Shown here: positions 16,614 through 24,894 of the stretch, in pieces
Position numbering within the stretch: position 1 is the first letter of the stretch
Layout of the letters: each line of letters opens with the position of its first letter
Origin: Shewanella sairae
GTDB lineage: Bacteria; Pseudomonadota; Gammaproteobacteria; Enterobacterales; Shewanellaceae
Reading direction: 5' to 3'
NCBI RefSeq assembly: GCF_023283535.1
Contig: NZ_JAKILT010000054.1
Span: 1 to 39,338 of the forward strand
DNA length: 39,338 bases
The notes under the pieces: generated by a model
The model's database searches: none
The model's input: the letters and a program-made list of their open reading frames with translations, nothing else
What the model was told of the DNA's origin: nothing
Position numbers and translations under genes: made by a program

Positions 16614-17132
16614 TTATAAAATAGCGCCTAGGCCTTTCATCAACAGATCTGATGTGCCAGCACTGCCATTGGTATCTAAATAGCTTGTGACGATATCAAT
16701 CATAGGCGCGGCGAGATCTTTAGAGATCCCAAGCTTTTCAAAAGCATCGTAAACCATTGCGCCGCCTTGTAGAGACTCACCTAAGCCACCTGCTTTAGAG
16801 AGTAACCCTGACATGCCTGAATCACTATCTAGCTCTGGTACGGCACCTAAAAGGCCGTCTACACCGGGGATTGAGTCGGCAATTGAACTAAAATCATTAC
16901 TACCCAATGAGCTTTGTGCCAAAGATAATAAGCTACCTAAGCCACCTTCAGCTTGATTTTGACTTAAACCGAGCTGCGACATGACACTACCCACTAGATC
17001 ATTGGATTGCGCTTGCTCAGTTTGTTGCTCAGTGGTCTTTTTAGCTTGACCTAGCTGGTCCAAAATTCCGGCACTTGCGGGTGTGCTTAATAAGCTGGTG
17101 AACGTTAATAAAGCGGCAATTGTGAGTTTCAT
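16614..17132 (-). CDS. DUF2780-type exported protein
   Basis: The start is placed at the ATG giving MKLTIAALLTFTSLLSTPASA, a good signal peptide, with AAGGATAG upstream; an in-frame ATG 11 codons earlier has no such signal. The mature protein of about 150 residues is Gly/Ser/Leu-rich with repeated short helices (GSVMSQLGLSQNQAEGGLGSLL, DSIPGVDGLLGAVPEL, MSGLLSKAGGLG), which is the DUF2780 pattern. It is predicted to be periplasmic; function is unknown. It is monocistronic. Confidence 0.8.
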   Translation of the reverse strand: MKLTIAALLTFTSLLSTPASAGILDQLGQAKKTTEQQTEQAQSNDLVGSVMSQLGLSQNQAEGGLGSLLSLAQSSLGSNDFSSIADSIPGVDGLLGAVPELDSDSGMSGLLSKAGGLGESLQGGAMVYDAFEKLGISKDLAAPMIDIVTSYLDTNGSAGTSDLLMKGLGAIL

Positions 17133-17307
17133 CTGGCTATCCTTATAAGTTGCTATTAGCTCCATTCTAGCTTTTTTAACAATTTGTTTGCATTTTTTTT
17201 GTTTGAAGCCACGAACTAATTGCTAATTTCAATTGTGCATTAACTTATAAACTTGGGTATCCTTAGCCCTAACTCATGTTATTGAATTTTATCTTGTGGA
17301 AAATCCT

Positions 17308-18039
17308 ATGCCCTTGTCAGCAATATTGACTCAAGCTTTTAATTTTTTTAAAAACAATATTAGCCAGTTAGCATTTTTGTTCGTGCCAATTCTCTTTGTA
17401 CAAGTTGGCATACAATTATGGTTAAGTTTAGAAATTAGCGCAGCGGACCTAGAAAACCCTCAATTCGGTACTAGCCATATGGTGGCAATGATGGTGCTGT
17501 TGCTAGTGTTTTCGTTTCTAATTGCAGCATTAACGCTATTTTTAGAAATTCGCTCACAAGGCCATAGTCCTAGCAGCGGCATGATATTAAAAACCAGTAT
17601 TAACTTTGTACCAGCATTGCTGTTAGCTGGTGTATTTTCAGGCCTAGCGGTGCTTGCACCGGTATTTGTGTTGCTGGCTGCTGATCCAATGTTAGGTATT
17701 ATTGGCTTATTTATCTCTGTGTATTTGTTTGCGCGTTTAGCATTCGTGAACTTTATGGTGGTGGTTGAAAGGCTGACACCAATGGAAGCTATTAAGCGTA
17801 GCTTTAGCTTTAGCGGTCCAATTGTGTTTAAAACCATGGCAATTTTCTTACTGTATATTCCGTTATCTCTATTTGGCGGTGTGCTAGCACAAGTAACACA
17901 GTTAGGTGGCATTCCAATGAAACTGATTGGTGATGTTATCGTCGCGTTTTTTGGTTTGTTCGTGAATGTTGCCTTGTTCCGTCTATATATGGTGTCACGC
18001 CCTGCGCCAGAAACACCGGGTAATATCGATAGTGAGTAA
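17308..18039 (+). CDS. YciC-like (UPF0259) multi-spanning membrane protein
   Basis: This protein of about 243 residues has six hydrophobic segments, about residues 15-40, 58-82, 100-125, 126-152, 178-200 and 210-232. The layout and the VVVERLTPMEAIKRSFSFSG segment resemble YciC/UPF0259 and related DUF inner-membrane proteins of unknown role. The ATG at 17308 has GTGGA eight bases upstream; the in-frame GTG at 17296 is the alternative start and adds four residues. It is a single gene with no partner. Confidence 0.65.
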   Translation: MPLSAILTQAFNFFKNNISQLAFLFVPILFVQVGIQLWLSLEISAADLENPQFGTSHMVAMMVLLLVFSFLIAALTLFLEIRSQGHSPSSGMILKTSINFVPALLLAGVFSGLAVLAPVFVLLAADPMLGIIGLFISVYLFARLAFVNFMVVVERLTPMEAIKRSFSFSGPIVFKTMAIFLLYIPLSLFGGVLAQVTQLGGIPMKLIGDVIVAFFGLFVNVALFRLYMVSRPAPETPGNIDSE

Positions 18040-18176
18040 GTCTGCATTGACTGCTACTGTTTTAAACTTGGTAGTGATTAATGGCTGCATTAATCGCTAC
18101 TGAGTCGGCCTGTTTCGTGGCTGAGCTGTGGGCTTAAATCACGTAACGGATTAGGTTGTGATTCGAGGTAAGCGTC

Positions 18177-19598
18177 TTGTTAAACGATATTGAGTTCGTC
18201 AGTCTGTTTTCTGAGGAGTTAGGTGAAGATTATCGCAAGGCCAAGAGTTACGTTAAAGACGTACCGACTCAGGCATTGCTGCATGTGCGTAGTTTTAGCC
18301 ATAAATTAACCAGCTTGTTAGCTGAGCCTAAGCAAGTCCGCTTTGACAGCCCCAATCTATATGACCGTATTGAGCAGCTTAATCAACGACGGTTGATCGA
18401 CGTTAAAACCACTCGAGCCCTACATAAACTCAGATCTGATGGTAATCGTGGGGCGCATCCAGAAAAGTACCACCTCACACCTGAACAATTACAGCAACTT
18501 AGCGAACGTGCAATTAAGCAGTTGTTATCGCTAGTGGAGTCGCAGTTTGTAAAGGTTACCAAGCAAGAAAAGCCAGAATACTACTTTGAAGAGTTCGACT
18601 CCTTAGCGGGGCGAGACCTCTGTTACCGTGCCGTAATGGAGCGGGATCCTGAGTCGCAGTATTTAGTGGGTATGTCACTTAAAACGCGTGCGCTCATGCA
18701 AAGAGAGCAAGAGATGGCATTGCAAGATAGCCGAGAGGAACCTGTAGAGGATCGCTCGACCGCCTCACTCAAGCAGGCAAGTTACTGGTTTGCTCAGGCA
18801 CAGGCTAAAAATCTTAATGCGCTCTATGAACACGGCGTAGCATTAATTCACGGTTATAGCGGCGAAACTGACGTATTAGCGGGTGAGCAGGCGATAGCCA
18901 AGGCTGCAGATGCGGGGATTGCCAATGCGATGGCATTGCTGGGTTATTTTTATTTAGTTGGTAGCCAGCATTTTAGTGTTGATCTCACCTTAGCTGAAAA
19001 GTTTTTGAGCCAAGCGGCGAAACTTGAGCAATCGGAAGCCATGGCTAACCTTGGTGTGCTCTATTATCAGCAAGATAATTTAGCGTTTGCCTTCAAATAT
19101 ATTAACCGCGCCGCGCAAGCGGGTTTCCCTCATGCCCAATATCATTTAGCTTTGATGCTTGCGCGTGGCGAAGGCTGTAAACAAGATAGTGTGATGAGCG
19201 AATACTGGATGGCGGAAGCGGCTGAACAGGGGCAAGTTGATGCTATGCTGTCTCGTGCTCAAAGCATGTTGCATGATGATGCTGCTTTGGGACAGGATTT
19301 TTCACAAGCAGAAGCCTATCTGCGTGAAGTGATTAAATACGGCCATAGTGTACCGGCAATGATAGAACTTAGCATCGCACTTGCCGATGGTATCTTAGGG
19401 CGCATAGATGTGGTTTCTGCAGCAGCCTTGTTGAAAATGGCGCGTGAAAGGGCAAACCAGGCGGAGTTGAATGTGATTTTACCCTTGTGGCAGTCTTTAG
19501 CTCAGCAAGTGGATGCGGTGCTTACAGTGACGCAATCAAAAGATGAGCAATTATCACTTAATAAAGCCGCTGAGTTATTATCAGAATCGGTCGAGTAG
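18177..19598 (+). CDS. Sel1-repeat protein with DUF4145-like N-terminal domain
   Basis: This 473-residue cytosolic protein has two parts. The first, residues 1-125, is a helical domain containing ALLHVRSFSHKLTSLL and ALHKLRSDGNRGAHP, the pattern of DUF4145 domains found beside nucleases and restriction enzymes. From about residue 160 on are Sel1/TPR-like repeats with AQAKNLNALYEHGVALI, AKAADAGIANAMALLGYFY, QAAKLEQSEAMANLGVLYY and AAQAGFPHAQYHLALMLARG, which serve as protein-binding scaffolds. The start is TTG, with GAGGT nine bases upstream. No partner gene is adjacent, so the role is open. Confidence 0.85.
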   Translation: MLNDIEFVSLFSEELGEDYRKAKSYVKDVPTQALLHVRSFSHKLTSLLAEPKQVRFDSPNLYDRIEQLNQRRLIDVKTTRALHKLRSDGNRGAHPEKYHLTPEQLQQLSERAIKQLLSLVESQFVKVTKQEKPEYYFEEFDSLAGRDLCYRAVMERDPESQYLVGMSLKTRALMQREQEMALQDSREEPVEDRSTASLKQASYWFAQAQAKNLNALYEHGVALIHGYSGETDVLAGEQAIAKAADAGIANAMALLGYFYLVGSQHFSVDLTLAEKFLSQAAKLEQSEAMANLGVLYYQQDNLAFAFKYINRAAQAGFPHAQYHLALMLARGEGCKQDSVMSEYWMAEAAEQGQVDAMLSRAQSMLHDDAALGQDFSQAEAYLREVIKYGHSVPAMIELSIALADGILGRIDVVSAAALLKMARERANQAELNVILPLWQSLAQQVDAVLTVTQSKDEQLSLNKAAELLSESVE

Positions 19599-19812
19599 CA
19601 ATGAAGTAGCTGATTGAGCGACGATGATGTAGCTCAATCATAGCTAAATGTGATTTCTCGTTAGGGGGGGATGCTTCCGACATTGCCGTGACACGAATTA
19701 TTTTCATCTAGCACTTCAATAACGCCTATCACCGCCAATAGCCTAGTGATTTTAAGGTTTTTGGCTAAACCCTCTGCTTTTTGTTTTATCGCAAAATCGA
19801 CCGCTCTAATTG

Positions 19813-19818
19813 TATAAT
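19813..19818 (+). promoter_or_regulatory. Candidate -10 box upstream of the DUF885-type gene
   Basis: A perfect TATAAT lies about 50 bp before the TTG start of the peptidase gene. No good -35 box is seen at 16-18 bp, so the promoter may need an activator. The rest of 19599-19868 has no feature I can support. Confidence 0.35.
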
Positions 19819-19868
19819 GTATACTCTTTTGGGACTTTTACCATAAGTGACATTCGCAAGGAGCTCTT

Positions 19869-21134
19869 TTGCCACATTCTGACACCAAACCGAACAGCGA
19901 TGCTTTGCACTCTTACCAAGCGCAAAAATCTAGCATAGATTCATTTGCTGAGCGTTACATTAAGCTGGTTTTAGCCGTTGGGCAGCATGATTGCTACTAT
20001 GTCGATGCATACTATGGTCCAGAACAATGGCAGCAAGAAGTGTTTTGGCAACCTTTAGATGCACTAATAAATCAGCATCAACAGGGGAGCGAGGTACTTG
20101 AAGCGCTTAATAATACGATAAGCCATTCGGATCTCATTCAGCGCTGTCGGTTTATGCAAACGCAGTGGCAATCTATTGGTGCTTACTTAGATTTCCTACA
20201 GGGAAAAACCCGTCGTTTTAGTCAAGAAGCAGTGGATTTATATGATTGTAAGCTACCTGAATATTGCTTGTCGCAACATCGGCAACTACTCGATGAAATT
20301 GATGTATTAGTACCTGGAGAGGGCAACCTAAGCGAGCGGTTTAATCAGTTTAAAGCTCAATTTATTGTTCCCAAAGATAAAGCGGCTGAGGTTTTTAGCG
20401 CCGCGGTTGCAGTTGCCCGTGAGATCACCAAAAAACATATCGACTTGCCTGAGGGTGAGAGTTTCGAAATTGAGTATGTGAATGACCAAGTATGGACCGC
20501 ATATAATTGGTATAAGGGCAATTGTTATAGCTTAATTCAGCTTAACCAAGATCAACCCTTAGGTATAGAGCGCTATTTAGAGTTAGCTTCTCATGAAGGC
20601 TACCCCGGTCACCATGTATTTAATGTGCTGCAAGAGCAAAAACTTGTTAAAGCAAAGCAATGGCTCGAGTACGCGATTTATCCGCTATATAGCCCTATTT
20701 CTTTCTTATCAGAAGGCAGTGCTAATTACGCATTGAGTATGATCATGTCTGATGACGAAGTGCTAGCATTTGAACGTGACGTACTGATACCACTGGCAGG
20801 ATTAAGTGGTGATCTGGCTTTATTTCATCGGATATTGAAGTTAGTTAAAAGATTAGGCCACTATGAAAATTACATTAGCCAGTGTTTAACAGATAAACAG
20901 ATTGATGCACAAACCGCGGAAAAAATGCTAATAGATGGCGCACTGTATCCGCCGGCTCGAGCGAAACAAAGAGTGCAGTTTTATGCACGTAATCGTGCTT
21001 ATGTGATTAATTACACCATTGGGGAAGATGCAGTTGCAGCTTGGGTAGAGTCAAAAGCTGATACCCAAACGCAAAAATGGACGCATTTCGAAAACCTATT
21101 GTCTCGGCCTCTTAACGCGTCAGAAATACGCTAA
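19869..21134 (+). CDS. DUF885-family zinc metallopeptidase-like protein
   Basis: This 421-residue protein carries the DUF885 signature HEGYPGHH near residue 242, in which His and Glu with the later His would bind zinc, and a downstream SEGSANYA that supplies the third ligand region. No signal peptide is visible, so it is probably cytosolic, unlike many secreted DUF885 lipoproteins, and it is shorter than those (often 550-600). The C-terminal YARNRAYVINYTIGE is also typical. The start is TTG with AAGGAG five bases upstream. Substrate is unknown; peptidase activity is family-based inference. Its stop is three bases from that of the convergent small membrane gene. Confidence 0.8.
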   Translation: MPHSDTKPNSDALHSYQAQKSSIDSFAERYIKLVLAVGQHDCYYVDAYYGPEQWQQEVFWQPLDALINQHQQGSEVLEALNNTISHSDLIQRCRFMQTQWQSIGAYLDFLQGKTRRFSQEAVDLYDCKLPEYCLSQHRQLLDEIDVLVPGEGNLSERFNQFKAQFIVPKDKAAEVFSAAVAVAREITKKHIDLPEGESFEIEYVNDQVWTAYNWYKGNCYSLIQLNQDQPLGIERYLELASHEGYPGHHVFNVLQEQKLVKAKQWLEYAIYPLYSPISFLSEGSANYALSMIMSDDEVLAFERDVLIPLAGLSGDLALFHRILKLVKRLGHYENYISQCLTDKQIDAQTAEKMLIDGALYPPARAKQRVQFYARNRAYVINYTIGEDAVAAWVESKADTQTQKWTHFENLLSRPLNASEIR

Positions 21135-21137
21135 CGC

Positions 21138-21467
21138 TTATATCGGTTCGTTAGGGTTGTGCTCAAATGTACGACCCTGACGAGGCGCTGAGTTTGGCGA
21201 CTCTTTCATAACGGCTTCTTGAAACTCTTCACCGTATTGATATTGCTGATTAGCTTGTTGCTTTTGAAAGCGAGCAAGCTGACGCTTTAAAAACACGCGG
21301 CCAAAAAGGCTTAATGCGATAAAGGTAATGGCGCCAAATAACAGTAAAAAAGGTAAAGCGACTAAGGCTAAAGTCATAAATGCCAAACCGATAACGAATG
21401 CTAGCCAGCCACGGGTACCAGAAAATCGATTTTGCATCGGATTGTGTTGAAATTGGCTATAAATCAT
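21138..21467 (-). CDS. Small membrane protein of unknown function
   Basis: This 109-residue protein has two close hydrophobic segments at about residues 19-55 (LAFVIGLAFMTLALVALPFL, then a second hydrophobic run) and then a basic, Gln-rich soluble tail (FLKRQLARFQKQQANQQYQYG). It is probably a helical-hairpin inner-membrane protein with its tail in the cytosol. The ATG has TTGGAG upstream. I do not recognise the family. It converges with the metallopeptidase gene, with only three bases between the stops. Confidence 0.75.
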   Translation of the reverse strand: MIYSQFQHNPMQNRFSGTRGWLAFVIGLAFMTLALVALPFLLLFGAITFIALSLFGRVFLKRQLARFQKQQANQQYQYGEEFQEAVMKESPNSAPRQGRTFEHNPNEPI

Positions 21468-21613
21468 AAATTCTCCAAAATATCTTAACGCTAGCTTACA
21501 CGAAAAAGATGAATGCAGGCTGAACCACTGCGCCTTTTACTCGTGTCTTGTGTGCTAGTTGTCGGATTATACTGCCGATTATTTGCACCAAGATCACGTT
21601 AATAAAGGTTAAT

Positions 21614-22597
21614 CTAATTTACAAGGCTTGCGCTTTCGCTATTTGCAAGCGCCTTGGCTACACTTTCACAAATGATCTCCTTAACCCACCTATGTCCTGG
21701 ATCATCGCCACTGCGTTCATGCCAAAGTAAAACGTATGCTAACGGAATAAATTCAATCGGCAGCGGTAATTCCACTAAGTGATAGAGCTTTTTAGCATGT
21801 TGAGCAAAGCTTGAGGGCAGGGTGAATATTAAGTCGCTATGGGCACAAACACTGACAGCACCATAAAAATCTGGCACTGTAGTACTTAGACGACGATGAT
21901 GGCCTAGATCTGCTAAATGGTAGTCTAGCGCCCACCAGTCATTGCCTTCACAGCGTACCTGTACATGAGACATGTCTAAGTAAACGTCCAGATCCCAGTG
22001 TCCTGCAGCGAAAGTGGAAATAATAGGGTGATTTTTCCGTACCAAGCAAACTTGGTGATCGGTAAACAAGGTTTGGTGTGCAATGCCGTCAGGCAGTCTA
22101 TCCACTTGAAAAGCGGATTGTGGGTGTAATTCTCGCCCAGCAATACCAAAATCAATCTGGCCTTGCTGAATGGCTTGGATAGAGTTTTCGTTCCAAACAA
22201 AGCTATCGAGTTTAAGGTTAGGGGCGCGACTAAGTAAGCCGCCAATAAAGTTTGGGATCAGTGTTTCATAAGCGCTTTCGACCATTGCAAACGAAAACTG
22301 ACGAGTGCTGTTATGGGGCGTAAAGCTGGGTGGTAAGGTTAACTGGTACAAGCCCTGTAAGCTTTGCGGTAGCATTTTTCCCAGTTGTACAGCATGGGCT
22401 GTTGGTTTTAGTCCGTGGGCGGTGCGCAGAAAAAGCGGATCACCAAGCATGTCACGCAAACGGTTTAAGCTTTTGCTCAGCGCCGACTGGCTGACATGCA
22501 AACGCGCTGCGGCACGGGTGACGCTTTGTTCTTCTAAAAGCACTTGTAAAATCACTAATAGATTAAGATCGATACGTGCAAGGTTTTCAAGTTTCAA
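21614..22597 (-). CDS. LysR family regulator, divergent from an efflux gene
   Basis: This 327-residue LysR protein has its winged HTH at about residues 8-66 (SVTRAAARLHVSQSALSKSL, then DPLFLRTAHGLKPT) and an effector domain with a typical DFGIAGRELHP segment. The start is a TTG with GAGGA seven bases upstream. It is divergent from the Bcr/CflA transporter gene at 22698, with 100 bp between and two dyads in that gap, so it most likely controls the transporter in response to its substrate. Inducer unknown. Confidence 0.9.
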   Translation of the reverse strand: MKLENLARIDLNLLVILQVLLEEQSVTRAAARLHVSQSALSKSLNRLRDMLGDPLFLRTAHGLKPTAHAVQLGKMLPQSLQGLYQLTLPPSFTPHNSTRQFSFAMVESAYETLIPNFIGGLLSRAPNLKLDSFVWNENSIQAIQQGQIDFGIAGRELHPQSAFQVDRLPDGIAHQTLFTDHQVCLVRKNHPIISTFAAGHWDLDVYLDMSHVQVRCEGNDWWALDYHLADLGHHRRLSTTVPDFYGAVSVCAHSDLIFTLPSSFAQHAKKLYHLVELPLPIEFIPLAYVLLWHERSGDDPGHRWVKEIICESVAKALANSESASLVN

Positions 22598-22625
22598 AGA
22601 TATTCCTCAATGGAAATTCACAATG

Positions 22626-22667
22626 GAAATAATATCATTTCTGTTCATACCATAGTTTGATTACTAT
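22626..22667. promoter_or_regulatory. Two candidate LysR operators
   Basis: GAAAT, six bases, ATTTC (22626-22641) and ATAGT, six bases, ACTAT (22652-22667) are two perfect five-base dyads with the same spacing, 26 bp apart centre to centre, between the LysR and transporter genes. Paired dyads of this T-N11-A form are usual for LysR regulators. Binding is inferred. Confidence 0.5.
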
Positions 22668-22697
22668 AGCCCTGTTTTCCAAATACAGAGAAAGATA

Positions 22698-23900
22698 ATG
22701 CGCCGCAGTTTGTTACCCATTTTATTGCCAATGGTGATTTTAAGCCCATTGGCTATCGATATATACCTTCCTTCCATGCCAACTATGGCGGCGGAGTTCG
22801 CAGTCTCTGCTAGCGAAATTCAGTCAACTTTAGTGCTGTTTTTGTTTGCTATGGGTACCGGTCAATTACTTATTGGCCCGCTAGCGGATCGTTATGGTCG
22901 TCGCCCTGTTGCAATTGGCGGTATTATTTTTTACATGATAAGCAGTGTGTTAGCTGCAGTTGCTGTTGAGTTTCATTGGCTGCAGATCGCGCGGGTAATG
23001 CAGGGCTTGGCGGCATGCTCGACCTCGATAGTGGTATTTAGCGCCGTGAGGGACTGTTTCTCTCCAAAAGAGGGCGCACGCTACTACAGTTATCTAAACG
23101 GTATGATCTGTATTATCCCTGCTCTTGCACCGACTTTAGGTGGCTTGTTAGCCCTGCAGTTTGGCTGGCGTTCAACCTTTGTCTTTATGGCGCTGTATGG
23201 ATTAGTGGTGTTAATGCTAGTGAGCCTGCGTTTACCAGAAACGCGGCCACAAAATACGGTTAGTGATGGTCCTCTTTATCGTTGGGCACGTTATAAACCA
23301 GTGATTACTGAACCACACTTTGTCTTTTATGCGGTTGCTTGTATGGCGGGTATGGCGGCAATTTTAAGTTACGTGTCTTACGCACCCGTTTGGTTGATTG
23401 AAAATTTAGGCGTGTCAGAGCTGACTTTTAGTGGCTTATTTGGCTTAAATGCGGCAGTTAACATTGTTGCTTGTTTCACTGCACCATTAGTGATTAAAAA
23501 GTTGGGAAACCGCCCTACAGTGATTGCGGCGTTAAGCTTGATGTTAGCCTCTGCTGTAACGCAAATTATTGTACAAACCTTGGGCCCACAAACGGGCATG
23601 ATGGCCGCTTTTAGCTTTATGCTACCTATGATGCTGCTGTGTATTGGTTTTGCTTTGCTACTCGGCCCTGCAACCAGTATGGCACTGTCAGCCTTTGGCG
23701 AAAGAGCAGGTACGGCAACAGCTATGCTTGGTTTTATCCAAATGAGCGGCGCGTCTTTACTAACCGCTTTAGTGCAGCAAACAAGCTTACCAGCACCTTA
23801 CGCAGTGGCAAGCTTGATGGGCGGTTTATCTATTGTCTTACTGGCAATGATGGCAATGCCTAAGCTGGACCATTGGCATCAAGAGCAGCACGCTCACTAA
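22698..23900 (+). CDS. Bcr/CflA family multidrug efflux transporter (MFS)
   Basis: This 400-residue major facilitator has 12 predicted membrane segments. The opening LPMVILSPLAIDIYLPSMPTM is typical of the Bcr/CflA group, and motif A is present as GPLADRYGRRPVAIGG (about residues 58-73). The family exports drugs such as bicyclomycin and chloramphenicol, sulfonamides and dipeptides, using the proton gradient. Substrate here cannot be told. It is divergent from the LysR regulator, a common pairing. A strong terminator follows. Confidence 0.9.
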   Translation: MRRSLLPILLPMVILSPLAIDIYLPSMPTMAAEFAVSASEIQSTLVLFLFAMGTGQLLIGPLADRYGRRPVAIGGIIFYMISSVLAAVAVEFHWLQIARVMQGLAACSTSIVVFSAVRDCFSPKEGARYYSYLNGMICIIPALAPTLGGLLALQFGWRSTFVFMALYGLVVLMLVSLRLPETRPQNTVSDGPLYRWARYKPVITEPHFVFYAVACMAGMAAILSYVSYAPVWLIENLGVSELTFSGLFGLNAAVNIVACFTAPLVIKKLGNRPTVIAALSLMLASAVTQIIVQTLGPQTGMMAAFSFMLPMMLLCIGFALLLGPATSMALSAFGERAGTATAMLGFIQMSGASLLTALVQQTSLPAPYAVASLMGGLSIVLLAMMAMPKLDHWHQEQHAH

Positions 23901-23942
23901 GGGTATCTGCTCCCTTTGCTGACGGCTGTTACTCGTCACCCT

Positions 23943-23978
23943 AAGCCTGCATAGATTAACAACCTATGCGGGCTTTTT
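23943..23978 (+). terminator. Intrinsic terminator of the MFS gene
   Basis: AAGCCTGCATAG pairs with CTATGCGGGCTT (one wobble) around a nine-base loop, followed by TTT. It lies 42 bp past the stop. Confidence 0.85.
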
Positions 23979-24064
23979 ACGATAGAACATTGCACTTCTC
24001 GTATTATTTATTAACAGTGTCAGCTAAACTTTAACTGTCATTATTTGCTATTGTTTGAGGTTTT

Positions 24065-24658
24065 GTGTCCCGTCCTAAATGCCCAAGTTGCCACTATCCA
24101 CAAAATGCATGTCTGTGTGCCAGTATCGAGCCAATGCAAGTCAAGCCAGAGCTGATCATCTTGCAAGATCCGAGCGAAGTCGGCCACGCCAAAAATAGTG
24201 TACGTTTATTGGAATTAGTTATTGCCGAAACTGAAATCGTAGTGGGTGAAACTGCTGAAGATTTTGCTGGTTTACGCCAGCGACTGGCGCTATCAAATAA
24301 GCCTGTGTACCTGGTTTACCCGTCGGACCGCAGTGTATCAGCCAATGAAACTCAAGTTGAACAAGACGTCATCTTATTGTTCTTAGATGGCACTTGGCGC
24401 AAAGCTTATAAGTTGTTGCAGCTTAATCCTTGGTTACTGGAGTATCCAGCATTGCATTTAGATCTGGATAACGCGTCTAATTACACCATACGTAAGGCTA
24501 GCAGAACTGATAGTTTATCGACTTTAGAAGCAGCGGCAATGATGTTAAAGGCTATTGATAGCGAGCAAAATATCAGCCCGTTAACCAATGCACTCAATGC
24601 CATGGTTGAACAGAGATTAGCCTCAATGCCAGCAGAAGTTAGAGCGAGATATCGCTAG
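24065..24658 (+). CDS. DTW-domain tRNA-uridine aminocarboxypropyltransferase (TapT-like)
   Basis: This 197-residue protein has an N-terminal zinc-binding cysteine set, CPSCHYPQNACLC (residues 5-17), and the DTW-domain motif DGTWRKAYKL (about 113-122), then ASNYTIRKASRTDSLSTLEA. The DTW family includes E. coli TapT (YfiP), which uses SAM to make acp3U47 in tRNA, and TDD/Tsr3-related enzymes. The length fits TapT-like proteins. The start is GTG with TGAGG upstream. It is alone between the MFS gene and a convergent signalling gene. Which tRNAs it modifies is not shown. Confidence 0.88.
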   Translation: MSRPKCPSCHYPQNACLCASIEPMQVKPELIILQDPSEVGHAKNSVRLLELVIAETEIVVGETAEDFAGLRQRLALSNKPVYLVYPSDRSVSANETQVEQDVILLFLDGTWRKAYKLLQLNPWLLEYPALHLDLDNASNYTIRKASRTDSLSTLEAAAMMLKAIDSEQNISPLTNALNAMVEQRLASMPAEVRARYR

Positions 24659-24807
24659 CTTGGGTGATTAAACTGAGTCATGCAGAAGTGTGCATCTGGA
24701 TGTGTGCTTTTGTGATTTAGCGCGGTTTTTCCTCAATAAAATCGCGTTCTAGTCACGCTAATTTACTTCAAAATAAGCTCTAATGTGTTTATCACTTAAG
24801 GGTGATA

Positions 24808-24887
24808 AAAATAACTGCGGCCGGCACTCGCTTTTGCAGGGAGCGGCGCTGAATACACTTATTTAGTGTGCCGGACGTAGTTATTTT
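24808..24887. terminator. Long inverted repeat with two inner hairpins
   Basis: Arms at 24808-24827 and 24868-24887 match at 18 of 20 positions, with A-rich and T-rich outer ends. The 40-base interior can form CGCT/AGCG (24829-24845) and a six-pair hairpin (24849-24866), making a three-way junction. It sits between convergent genes (DTW on plus, PAS-GGDEF-EAL on minus), so a bidirectional terminator is the simplest reading, though it is unusually elaborate. Confidence 0.65.
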
Positions 24888-24894
24888 CTTAGCC

